Assembly (NCBI GenBank): GCA_963708425.1 | Contig: OY970206.1 | Coordinates: 3,410,001 to 3,474,000 of the forward strand | Direction of reading: 5' to 3' | Length of the DNA: 64,000 bases | Source of the DNA: JACMNW01 sp963708425 | Lineage (GTDB): Bacteria > Pseudomonadota > Alphaproteobacteria > Rhodobacterales > Rhodobacteraceae | Part shown: positions 9,281 to 17,473 of the stretch, one piece after another | Layout: the number at the start of each line of letters is the position of its first letter | Position numbering within the stretch: the first letter of the stretch is position 1 | The notes under the pieces: model-generated | Told to the model about the DNA's origin: nothing | The model's input: the letters and a program-made list of their open reading frames with translations, nothing else | The model's database searches: none | Made by a program: the position numbers and the translations under genes

Positions 9281-12163
9281 ATGCCGCACAAGTCCAGCCT
9301 GTCACGCATAAGTCTGGGGCGCATGTTGTTGCTGGCCTTTTTGGTCATCGCAGGACTGCCAACGGTGACGGGCATTCTGGGCTGGGTCGAGTTACAGAAG
9401 GTGGCGCGCAACCAGACCAAGGCAATCAACGAAACGATACCGGCGATTTCCGAAGTTCGCGGTTTTACTGAAAAGAGCAGCCGCATCGTGGCCGTGGCAC
9501 CCGAACTCGCGGCGGTCACAACAGAGGTCGCGCGCCGGGAACGTGCAGCTTATCTTTTCGCCCAGGTTGATGCGCTTACCGGCCGTGTAACGCACTATGA
9601 GAGCACGGGAAATATCGCCCCGCCAGGCTTAGCCCAGGCCGAAGCCGACGTGCGCAGTGGCATCGAACGGCTGGACCGATTGGTGCAAGACCGAATCATT
9701 GCCGTTTCGAGGCAAAAAGCCAGGCTGCAAGCGGGTCTGACGGCCATGACGGAGCTCTTGGAGATCGCGGATACTTTGGTCGCCAATGCTCAGATGGGCA
9801 CGGCGGCGGTGATTTCGAACCTGTACGACATGGAAAATAACGATCCCGACACTAATACGCGGCTGGATACACTGGACAAACTGATCGAGGTCGATTTGTT
9901 CCGGCAGGGCCTGATGTCCGAGATGCGCTCGCACACGGCTGAAGTCGGGCTTTTGCTCAACCGGATTGTCACGGTGCAAAATCAAGCTGACCTGAGCCAT
10001 TTGCAAAACGAGCTTTCCCAGCGGATCCAGATCATCAACCGGCGCATTGTGTCGGTGAATGATCCGATCCGCGCAGAACGCGCCTTTGCTTTATTGCAGA
10101 TGATACGGCCCAGCTCTGTCCCACCGCCCGATGCGGAGGATATATTCAACTTGACCAAAGGGATCCTTGATCTCAACCGCCTCATCGCCGAGGCGCAGGG
10201 AGAAGTAAGTGGCGCTGCCGCGCGGCTGGACAGCGAAGCACAGTCTCTGGCCGATCAGATCACCAAACGCGCAGTTCAGGCGGGCGATGACGCCACTACG
10301 GCTATTCGTGCCACGCAGCAGCTTTATGGGTGGGGCTCGATCGCGGCTTTGCTGATATCCTTGGCCGTTGTGTGGATATATGTGCGCGGCAATATCACCC
10401 GCCGTCTGGATACGCTTTCCACCACGATGACCCGGCTCGCCCATGGCGAAGAAGTTGGCCGCATCACCCCGCAGGGCATGGACGAAATCGCCGAAATGGA
10501 AGCGGCTGTCGAAGTGTTCCGCCTGCAAGGCATCGAGAACCAGGCGCTTGGAGCCGAGAGGGAGCAGAACCTAGCCGAGTTACAACGCCACCGCCTCGAG
10601 TTGCAGCTTTTGGTGGCAGAACAAACCGAACAGCTGCGCGGCGAGGTCAGTGCGCATGCTGAGGCCCGCACGCAGGCCGAGGCCGCCGACCGCGCCAAAT
10701 CTGAATTCCTTGCCATGATGAGCCATGAGATTCGCACACCGATGAATGGCGTACTGGGAATGCTGCGAAGTCTGGGGCGCGACGGCCTGACACCGCGCCA
10801 GCAAAACCAGCTGCGCGCAGCCCATGCGTCGGGTGAAGGATTGATGACTATTCTGAACGACATTCTGGACTATTCCAAGATTGAGGCTGGGACCGCGATC
10901 TTGGTCGAAGTCACCTTTTCACCGGGTGATCTGTTGCGCGATATCGCGATGCTGATGGCCCCCAGCGCGCAGGAAAAGGGGCTGGCGGTGCAGTTGGATG
11001 TGCCGCCCCGTTTGCCCGCCGCCGTGATCGGCGACATGGGAAAGTTACGTCAAATTTTGTTCAATTTAGTCTCGAATGCGGTGAAATTCAGCGACTATGG
11101 CGAGGTGCGTCTAAAAGTCACTGCGAGCGAGGGCGCTGGGGAACATGAGCTGACGTTTACCGTCAGCGACACCGGCAAGGGCATTGCGGCAAGCGCGCAG
11201 GAACGAATTTTTGGCGTGTTCGAGCAAGAAGATGCGCAGACCGCCCGTCAGTATGGCGGCGCAGGGCTGGGCCTTGCGATTTGTCGACGTTTTGCCGATG
11301 CGATGGGTGGAAAGCTAACGGTCCAAAGTGCCCCCGGCATGGGAACCGCGTTCACCCTGATCGCAAAGTTCCCCTCCGGGGATGCTTCGGATTTGCCGCT
11401 TGAACCGCCAGATGCTCCAGTGCAGCCTTCGATCCCTAAACTGCACGCGCTTGTCGTCGAAGACAATGGTATCAATCAAGTGGTCATTCAGACCTATCTC
11501 GAGGACATGGGCCACACGGCGCAAGTTGTTGCCACTGCCGAGGCGGCTCTTTTGGCAGTGCGGAAGACGCGGTTCGACGTAATCTTGATGGATGTCAACT
11601 TGCCCGGTCTGTCTGGCACTGCGGCGACAAGGATGATCCGCGCGTTTGAGGATCGGCAGATCGCCGATTTGCCGATCATCGGCATCTCTGCCCACGTGCA
11701 GGAAGCGGATCGTCTGGATAACCTCAAAGCGGGTATGTCGGCGGTTCTGCCCAAACCGCTTTCTCCCGAGGCTCTTCTGGTGGCGCTGCGCGAACAGGTG
11801 CCGCAAAAGCACGTTTTGTTTGACATTGCATCGGACATGGGTGCTGACCGCGCGGGCGGACTGGCACGGTTGTTTCTGGAGAACTTGCCCAAGGGGCTTG
11901 CCGACATCGATGCCTCAGTCCTCGCCAAGGATTACAAAGCCCTGTCGCGGGCCGCCCATCAACTCAAAGGCGCTGCGGGCAATTTCGATTTACCCTTCCT
12001 TGCCATCCACCTTGACCGGATTGCGACCCTGGCCAATCTTGGCCCGTCAACCGAGCTTGACTTTTGCCTTCAGCAACTGCCCGTTGCAGTTGACCACGGT
12101 CGTTTGGCAATGAACACCGCAATGGACCTGCTTGATGCCGGCCTTAATCAAGCTGCGCAGTGA
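9281..12163 (+). CDS. torS: TorS-like hybrid sensor histidine kinase
   Basis: The product has 960 residues with the TorS architecture. A first membrane helix at about 10-30 is followed by a long helical periplasmic sensor, a second helix at about 348-370, HAMP and a coiled coil. Then come a HisKA domain with phospho-accepting His482 in SHEIRTPMNG, an ATPase domain with NLVSNAVKFS and GAGLGLAICRR, a receiver domain with Asp771 in LMDVNLPG, and a C-terminal HPt domain with His893 in AAHQLKGAAGN. This supports a four-step phosphorelay ending on the response regulator encoded convergently downstream. The 3' ends of the two genes overlap by 20 bases. It sits beside a TMAO/betaine importer rather than a reductase operon. 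Confidence 0.92.
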   Translation: MPHKSSLSRISLGRMLLLAFLVIAGLPTVTGILGWVELQKVARNQTKAINETIPAISEVRGFTEKSSRIVAVAPELAAVTTEVARRERAAYLFAQVDALTGRVTHYESTGNIAPPGLAQAEADVRSGIERLDRLVQDRIIAVSRQKARLQAGLTAMTELLEIADTLVANAQMGTAAVISNLYDMENNDPDTNTRLDTLDKLIEVDLFRQGLMSEMRSHTAEVGLLLNRIVTVQNQADLSHLQNELSQRIQIINRRIVSVNDPIRAERAFALLQMIRPSSVPPPDAEDIFNLTKGILDLNRLIAEAQGEVSGAAARLDSEAQSLADQITKRAVQAGDDATTAIRATQQLYGWGSIAALLISLAVVWIYVRGNITRRLDTLSTTMTRLAHGEEVGRITPQGMDEIAEMEAAVEVFRLQGIENQALGAEREQNLAELQRHRLELQLLVAEQTEQLRGEVSAHAEARTQAEAADRAKSEFLAMMSHEIRTPMNGVLGMLRSLGRDGLTPRQQNQLRAAHASGEGLMTILNDILDYSKIEAGTAILVEVTFSPGDLLRDIAMLMAPSAQEKGLAVQLDVPPRLPAAVIGDMGKLRQILFNLVSNAVKFSDYGEVRLKVTASEGAGEHELTFTVSDTGKGIAASAQERIFGVFEQEDAQTARQYGGAGLGLAICRRFADAMGGKLTVQSAPGMGTAFTLIAKFPSGDASDLPLEPPDAPVQPSIPKLHALVVEDNGINQVVIQTYLEDMGHTAQVVATAEAALLAVRKTRFDVILMDVNLPGLSGTAATRMIRAFEDRQIADLPIIGISAHVQEADRLDNLKAGMSAVLPKPLSPEALLVALREQVPQKHVLFDIASDMGADRAGGLARLFLENLPKGLADIDASVLAKDYKALSRAAHQLKGAAGNFDLPFLAIHLDRIATLANLGPSTELDFCLQQLPVAVDHGRLAMNTAMDLLDAGLNQAAQ

Positions 12164-12854
12164 ACACATAACCTTCACCGTGCGAGGTGGTGAGTATCCG
12201 TGGGGCTTTGGGGTCATCCGCTAATTTGGCGCGTAGGCGCTGGACCAATACGTCTATCGTGCGGGTATTCGTGCCATCCTGCCTGTGGGTGATTGCGGTG
12301 ATCAAACGATCACGGCCCATCACCGTGCCCGGATTGGTGACGAAGACCCGCAGCAACTCGTATTCCGCCCGTGTAAGCACGATCTGCTCTCCCGTAGGGC
12401 TGGTAACCTGTCGCGAGGCGACATCGAACGTAAAGCCGCTAAAGTGAAACACTCGCCGCGTCAGGGCGCGCATCGCAGCGGTACGGCGCAAGAGGTTTTT
12501 GACCCGTGCCAGCAACTCGCGGCGATTGAAGGGCTTGCAGACGTAATCGTCGGCCCCAAGCTCCAGCCCGACGATACGATCAACGTCATCGGTGCGTCCT
12601 GAAAGCAGGATGATGCCAATCTCGGACCGCGCGCGTTGTTCGCGGGTAATTTCCAAGCCGTCTTTGCCCTGTAGATTTATGTCGGCAATCAACAGGTCGG
12701 CGTTACCTTGCGACAATATTTTTTCCGCTTTCTCGGCCGTGTCGCATTCGGAAACGCGGTAGCCAAAAGACCCGAGATAGGCCACCAAGGCGAGGCGGGT
12801 TACCGGCTCGTCTTCGACAATGACGATGTGTGCTGGTCTGGTCGACATAAGCAT
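12144..12854 (-). CDS. torR: TorR-like response regulator (OmpR/PhoB class)
   Basis: The product has 236 residues with an N-terminal receiver (VEDEP acidic pocket, phospho-acceptor Asp58 in LIADINLQGKDG, and a Lys in VCKPFNRREL). A winged-helix DNA-binding domain follows (RAEYELLRVFVTNPG, then RTIDVLVQRLRAKL). Length and order match TorR and other OmpR-class regulators. It is convergent with torS and shares 20 bases with its end. An inverted repeat in the adjacent region before the substrate-binding protein gene is a candidate site. That TorS phosphorylates it is inferred from position and family. Confidence 0.88.
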   Translation of the reverse strand: MLMSTRPAHIVIVEDEPVTRLALVAYLGSFGYRVSECDTAEKAEKILSQGNADLLIADINLQGKDGLEITREQRARSEIGIILLSGRTDDVDRIVGLELGADDYVCKPFNRRELLARVKNLLRRTAAMRALTRRVFHFSGFTFDVASRQVTSPTGEQIVLTRAEYELLRVFVTNPGTVMGRDRLITAITHRQDGTNTRTIDVLVQRLRAKLADDPKAPRILTTSHGEGYVFTAQLD

Positions 12855-12895
12855 CTCGGTCTGGCGTGTTTCTTCCTGTTAACAATTTTTTACAA

Positions 12896-12935
12896 TTAAT
12901 GCGAGTCCATTCATCGCGCAGGTCTGACGCATTAA
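12896..12935. promoter_or_regulatory. Inverted repeat between the response regulator and transporter genes
   Basis: TTAATGCG at 12896-12903 is repeated in inverse as CGCATTAA at 12928-12935, with 24 bases between. It lies in the 173-base gap between divergent torR and the transporter operon, within an AT-rich stretch. It could be an operator for the TorR-like regulator, but does not match the E. coli tor box well, so the assignment is tentative. Confidence 0.35.
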
Positions 12936-13027
12936 CAACCAATGCCTAGCCTTGAGTCGCAGGGAAGACTTCAATTTCCCGCAAAACACTGCGCGGTTCG
13001 GCGCAGATCAGCAACAGGGATTGCACA

Positions 13028-13972
13028 ATGAAATCTGTAAGGATGATGCTTGTCGGCGCTAGTGCGCTGGCGTTCTTTGCGCCCGCAGCATGGGCCGCGG
13101 ATTCGACCGATCCGATCATGATTCCGCTTCACAATTGGTCCAGCCAGATCGTGATGAGCCGTGTTGTCGGTGACGTATTCGCTTCGATGGGTAACACGGT
13201 TGAATATGTCACAACGGATAGCCAGGCCGTCTATGAATCTGTCCGCCTGGGAGATGTCTCGCTGGAGCTTGAGGTTTGGGAAGGCGCTTTTGGGGCCTCG
13301 TTTGACGCAGCCGTTGCCAAGGGCGGCCTTCATGCAGCAGGCGCGCACAATGCCGTCACCCGTGAGGATTGGTGGTATCCGATGTGGACCAAAGAAGCAT
13401 GCCCCGGCCTGCCAGACTGGAAAGCGCTTAACGACTGCGCTGCCCTGTTCAAGACCCCCGAAACCGGCGACAAGGGCCGTTTCCTTGGCGGCCCGGTGGA
13501 CTGGTTGAAGCATGATCAGGAAAAGGTCGATGCTTTGGGTATGAATTTTGCCGTTGTGAATGCTGGCTCTGCCGCCGCGATCTGGGCTGAGATCGGTGCT
13601 GCCGAAAAGACCAAGACGCCGATCGTTGTCTTCAACTGGACCCCGAACTTTGCCGAAGCCGTGTGGCCCGGTGAATTCGTGAACTTCCCGGAGTGGGAAG
13701 CGGGCTGCAATGAAGACCCGGCGAAGGGGATGTTCCCCGACAAGACCTACGATTGCGGCAACCCGGCCAACGGCTATCTGAAGATTGCTGCCTGGGACGG
13801 CATGAAGGACAAATGGCCTGCCGCCTATGCAGCCTTGGCCAAGGTCAGCCTGACCAACGCCCAGATTGCCGAGATGGCAAAGCTGGTCGACATCGACGGC
13901 ATGGAGCCCGAAGATGCCGCAAAGGCTTGGATGGACGCCAACCCCGATGTGTGGAAAGCTTGGCTGAACTGA
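13028..13972 (+). CDS. tmoX: TMAO/betaine ABC transporter substrate-binding protein (TmoX-like)
   Basis: The product has 314 residues with a clear signal peptide ending at AWA-AD (residue 23). It belongs to the glycine-betaine/choline OpuAC-type binding family. Tryptophans that could form the cage for a trimethylammonium head group are Trp37 (HNWSS), Trp84 (EVWEG), Trp115/Trp116 (DWWYP) and Trp204 (FNWTP). In Roseobacter strains TmoX is the binding protein of the TMAO importer TmoXWV. The downstream ATPase and double permease match that system, and the neighbouring TorTSR-like genes point to TMAO. Glycine betaine or proline betaine remain possible ligands. Confidence 0.78.
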   Translation: MKSVRMMLVGASALAFFAPAAWAADSTDPIMIPLHNWSSQIVMSRVVGDVFASMGNTVEYVTTDSQAVYESVRLGDVSLELEVWEGAFGASFDAAVAKGGLHAAGAHNAVTREDWWYPMWTKEACPGLPDWKALNDCAALFKTPETGDKGRFLGGPVDWLKHDQEKVDALGMNFAVVNAGSAAAIWAEIGAAEKTKTPIVVFNWTPNFAEAVWPGEFVNFPEWEAGCNEDPAKGMFPDKTYDCGNPANGYLKIAAWDGMKDKWPAAYAALAKVSLTNAQIAEMAKLVDIDGMEPEDAAKAWMDANPDVWKAWLN

Positions 13973-13993
13973 GCCTGCCGGAAGCGTTTCTTT

Positions 13994-14022
13994 GGCCCAT
14001 CTGGCGCGTTGCCGGGTGGGCC
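13994..14022 (+). terminator. Intercistronic stem-loop after the substrate-binding protein gene
   Basis: GGCCCA at 13994-13999 pairs with TGGGCC at 14017-14022, followed by an AT-rich GATTTATT. A partial terminator or stabilising hairpin here would give more binding protein than membrane components, as is common in importer operons. This is inferred from the sequence only. Confidence 0.4.
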
Positions 14023-14050
14023 GATTTATTGCCAAAATCGAGGTCCAAGC

Positions 14051-15064
14051 GTGACTGAAAGCGTAATCACCTGCCGCAATGTCTCCAAGATTTTCGGGCC
14101 AAACCCGGTACAGCATCTGGCAGACCTCAAAGACAATCCGGCTCTGTCGTCGACGGGCTATGTTCATGCGGTGCGCGACGTCAATCTGGACGTGCGGCGC
14201 GGTGAAATGTTGGTGGTCATGGGCCTCTCGGGTTCGGGAAAATCCACATTGGTGCGCTGCCTCTCGCGACTGATCGAGATAACCGGCGGGACTGTCGCCG
14301 TCGAAGGCCGAGACATCGCAACCCTTTCGGAAGCCGAGCTGATCGACCTGCGTCGGCGCAAAATGGGCATGGTGTTCCAGAGTTTTGGCCTTTTACCACA
14401 TCGCTCCGTATTGGAAAACGTCGCGTTCCCTTTGGAAATGCGCGGTCAGGACCGCACTACCCGGTATGCCCGCGCCCGTGAAATGCTTGATCTGGTGGGC
14501 CTCAAGGGCCGCGAAGATTACTTCCCCCGCGAACTTTCGGGCGGTCAACAGCAGAGAGTAGGCATTGCGCGTTCGCTGGCGGTAGAACCTGATATTTGGT
14601 TTCTGGATGAACCCTTTTCCGCGCTCGATCCCCTGATCCGACGAGAGATGCAGGACGAATTTCTGCGCCTTAAGGGCATGATGAATAAGACTATCATCTT
14701 CATAACGCACGATTTTGATGAGGCTTTGCGTTTGGCCGACCGCATCGCAATCATGAAAGACGGCAGGATCGAACAATGCGATACCCCGGACCAGATCGTG
14801 CTGCATCCCGCCACAGACTACGTCGCCAAATTCACCGCCGAGATTGACCGCGCCCGTGTGGTGCATATTGGCAGCCTTGCGCGCCCGATGTCGGCACCCG
14901 CCAGTGGCGAGCCCGTTGCTGCACACCGCACGATCCGCGATCTGGCCCGTCAACTTGTGTCTGACACCCGGAGCCACATTCCGGTGCTTGATGCCGAGGG
15001 CGCGATCATCGGAGCCGTCATGCGGCAAGAGGCGCTTGATGTTTTGCTTGGGGATGGGCTTTAA
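14051..15064 (+). CDS. tmoW: TMAO/betaine ABC transporter ATP-binding protein (TmoW-like)
   Basis: The GTG start at 14051 is preferred over the upstream ATG at 14009 because GAGG lies eight bases before it and the upstream ATG is inside the intercistronic hairpin. The product is 337 residues, of the ProV/OpuAA type. Walker A GLSGSGKST begins at residue 58; other motifs are the Q-loop VFQSFGLLPH, the signature ELSGGQQQRVGIARSLA, Walker B IWFLDEPFSALDP, and the switch TH in FITHDFDEA. The C-terminal 70 residues resemble the regulatory CBS-like tail of this family. The stop shares one base with the permease start. Confidence 0.88.
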   Translation: MTESVITCRNVSKIFGPNPVQHLADLKDNPALSSTGYVHAVRDVNLDVRRGEMLVVMGLSGSGKSTLVRCLSRLIEITGGTVAVEGRDIATLSEAELIDLRRRKMGMVFQSFGLLPHRSVLENVAFPLEMRGQDRTTRYARAREMLDLVGLKGREDYFPRELSGGQQQRVGIARSLAVEPDIWFLDEPFSALDPLIRREMQDEFLRLKGMMNKTIIFITHDFDEALRLADRIAIMKDGRIEQCDTPDQIVLHPATDYVAKFTAEIDRARVVHIGSLARPMSAPASGEPVAAHRTIRDLARQLVSDTRSHIPVLDAEGAIIGAVMRQEALDVLLGDGL

Positions 15065-16995
15065 TGGCGCCGAACGCACGCTATGCCAGCACGGCCAAGC
15101 TTCTTTTGGCGGTGGCAGTGGGCCTGATGCTTGGCAAGGCCTTTTTGCCGCAAGGCCTGATCCGCCCGGCGGAATGGCTGGTGCAGCCCTTCGCGGATTG
15201 GATCAACGCGGCCTTCTATTTTCTGCAAAACGATCTGGGTTTGATGGCCTTGACTCGGGCTTTTTCCGATGTGGTGGAATGGTTGCTGAATGTCACTGCC
15301 AACTTGCTTTACGGAAAAAGTCGTTGGCCCAACATCGGCCCAATTCCATGGGGGGTCGTTGCGGCCACCGCGTTCATGGCAGGATATGCGTTAAAAGGTT
15401 GGCGTTTGGCAGCCCTCAGCGGCGGCACCTTTGTCTGGATCGCGCTGATGGGGCAATGGCAATGGGCGATGGAAACATTGTCTGTCATTGTGGTGGCCGC
15501 GCCGTTTTCGGTCACGCTTGGCCTAGCGATGGGAGTGCTGGCGTGGCGATCGCAGCGGTTTGAACGCGTCCTGAATCCCATCCTGAACATTGCGCAATCT
15601 CTGCCGCATTTTGCCTATATGATCCCGGTCGTCGTGTTTATCGGCGTTGGCCCCAAGGCGGGGGCGATAGTGACGATCATCTTCTCGGTGCCGCCGATGA
15701 TCCGCATGACGCTTCTCGGCCTGAAGAAGGTGCCCGAAGAGGTGATCGAGGCTGGCAAGATGTCAGGAGCTACGCGGTGGCAATTGCTGGCGCGGGTGCG
15801 TATCCCGACTGCGCGTTCCGAGATATTGATCGGCGTCAACCAAGTCATCATGCAATGTCTGGCCATGGTGGTGCTGGCAAGCTTCATCGGCATGCCGGGG
15901 TTGGGCCAAAAGCTACTCCAGCTTTTGCAATCGCTGAAGATCGGCCTGTCGTTTGAAATCGGCGTGACCATCGTCTTGCTGGCGGTCACGCTGGACCGAC
16001 TGTCCAAAGCTTGGGCACTGCGCTTGCCCGCGCATGATGAGCCAAGCCCTTTCTGGATACAGCGCAATCGCCTTTTGGTTGTCTGGCTGACCCTTTGCAG
16101 CATCGGTCTTGTCCTCGCTTATTACTTCCCTTACTTCCTCGAGGTCGAGCGTAAGCAGGCGCTGTCAGTCGCTGGGCCGATTGATAGCCTGATGGACCAA
16201 GTGATCCGTCTCATCGCCCCGGTGACGGCATGGCTGCGTTGGTTCCTGATTACTTGGGTGCTGATCCCGATGCGCGATGCCTATCTCTGGCTGCCCTTCA
16301 CTGCGGTCTTGGTCCTTTTGGCAGCAATTGGCTGGGCGATCGGTGGGCTGCGTTCAGCCGCGATATGCGGTGCCTATTTCGGATTAATCGCCCTGTCCGG
16401 ATGGTGGGACCGTGCGATGATCACGGTCTATATGGTCTGCATTTCCGTATTCATCGCGGCGCTCATAGGCCTTCCTTTAGGAATCTGGGCGGCGCGCAGC
16501 CCAACTCGAGCCGCGCGAATCCTTTTGATCTGCGACACCGCGCAAACCTTTCCGAGCTTCATCTACTTGATCCCCGTCATCATGCTTTTCGGCGTCAATG
16601 ATGTAGCCGTAGTGGCCGCCGTGGTGGTTTTTGCCGCTGTGCCGATTGTGCGCTACACCGTCGAGGGCTTGCGAAATGTCCCGCCAGAATTGGTCGAGGC
16701 CGCTGACATGAGCGGGGGCACTAGAGGCCAAGTTCTGTGGCATGTCCGCTTGCCCATGGCGCTGCCCACGATGCTGGTTGGCGCTAATCAATCGGTGATG
16801 TTTTCGCTGTTCATGGTGATCATTGCAGCCTTCATTGGCACTCAGGATCTTGGGCAAGAGATGCAGCGCGCGCTGTCATCAACCGATGTCGGCAAAGGAT
16901 TAGTGTTGGGCTTTGCTGTGGCGTTCATGGGATTGATGACGGATCACCTGATCACGCGCTGGTCCGAGGATCGCAAACGGGCGCTGGGGATTTAA
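15064..16995 (+). CDS. tmoV: TMAO/betaine ABC transporter permease, tandem duplicated (TmoV-like)
   Basis: The 643-residue membrane protein contains two consecutive ProW-type permease domains. Each has an EAA loop that docks to the ATPase: EVIEAGKMSGATRWQLL in the first half and ELVEAADMSGGTRGQVLW in the second. Each half is preceded by the family segment on an approach to the loop (QSLPHFAYMIPVVVFIGVG and QTFPSFIYLIPVIMLFGV). Fusion of two permease units in one chain is expected to replace a homodimer. It ends the three-gene importer operon. Confidence 0.88.
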   Translation: MAPNARYASTAKLLLAVAVGLMLGKAFLPQGLIRPAEWLVQPFADWINAAFYFLQNDLGLMALTRAFSDVVEWLLNVTANLLYGKSRWPNIGPIPWGVVAATAFMAGYALKGWRLAALSGGTFVWIALMGQWQWAMETLSVIVVAAPFSVTLGLAMGVLAWRSQRFERVLNPILNIAQSLPHFAYMIPVVVFIGVGPKAGAIVTIIFSVPPMIRMTLLGLKKVPEEVIEAGKMSGATRWQLLARVRIPTARSEILIGVNQVIMQCLAMVVLASFIGMPGLGQKLLQLLQSLKIGLSFEIGVTIVLLAVTLDRLSKAWALRLPAHDEPSPFWIQRNRLLVVWLTLCSIGLVLAYYFPYFLEVERKQALSVAGPIDSLMDQVIRLIAPVTAWLRWFLITWVLIPMRDAYLWLPFTAVLVLLAAIGWAIGGLRSAAICGAYFGLIALSGWWDRAMITVYMVCISVFIAALIGLPLGIWAARSPTRAARILLICDTAQTFPSFIYLIPVIMLFGVNDVAVVAAVVVFAAVPIVRYTVEGLRNVPPELVEAADMSGGTRGQVLWHVRLPMALPTMLVGANQSVMFSLFMVIIAAFIGTQDLGQEMQRALSSTDVGKGLVLGFAVAFMGLMTDHLITRWSEDRKRALGI

Positions 16996-17473
16996 CGGGC
17001 ACGGCATGCCATAATGCGACCGGGTAATTCCGTTTTGACACCGCGCTTCCTTTGAATTGACAAATGACCCGATCATCTGAAGGGACGTGGTTGTCAATCG
17101 GCACGCCAAACTGACCGCACAACGAAGACCAATACGCGGTGTCAACGGGGGGCAGGGCCCTGATCAGACAGGGCACAGATTTTGAAGCGCCGCGACTAAT
17201 TCCCATCCCGACGATTTCATACTGATGGGTGGGGCGGCCGAGCAACGCGGCGGTGAAGTAACCGACCGGGCAAGGCAAAGCCGGCACAGCTTCCAATTGC
17301 AGTGCGTGGAATGTACGGCTGTCTCGGCTACTCCACTGACGCACCTTGCGCCTGACACGGCGATGGCCTGCGCCAGAACGCAGGGTTTTTCCGTGCTAAC
17401 ACAAGATATTACGGTCCTCGGTCAATCTAACAGAGATCGGGCACTTGAACAACAGCCCGGAACCCCTCGTTGT
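16996..17473. other. Intergenic region with no recognised gene
   Basis: This 478-base stretch lies between the convergent permease and flavin monooxygenase genes. A minus-strand frame of 130 codons (16952-17344) crosses it and overlaps the permease end, but its translation matches nothing I recognise and has no convincing ribosome-binding site. It may be a relic; no terminator hairpin is obvious. Confidence 0.5.

Noticed and set aside
16952..17344. Minus-strand frame of 130 codons after the permease gene
   Set aside because: It overlaps the permease end, has no recognised motif and no good ribosome-binding site.
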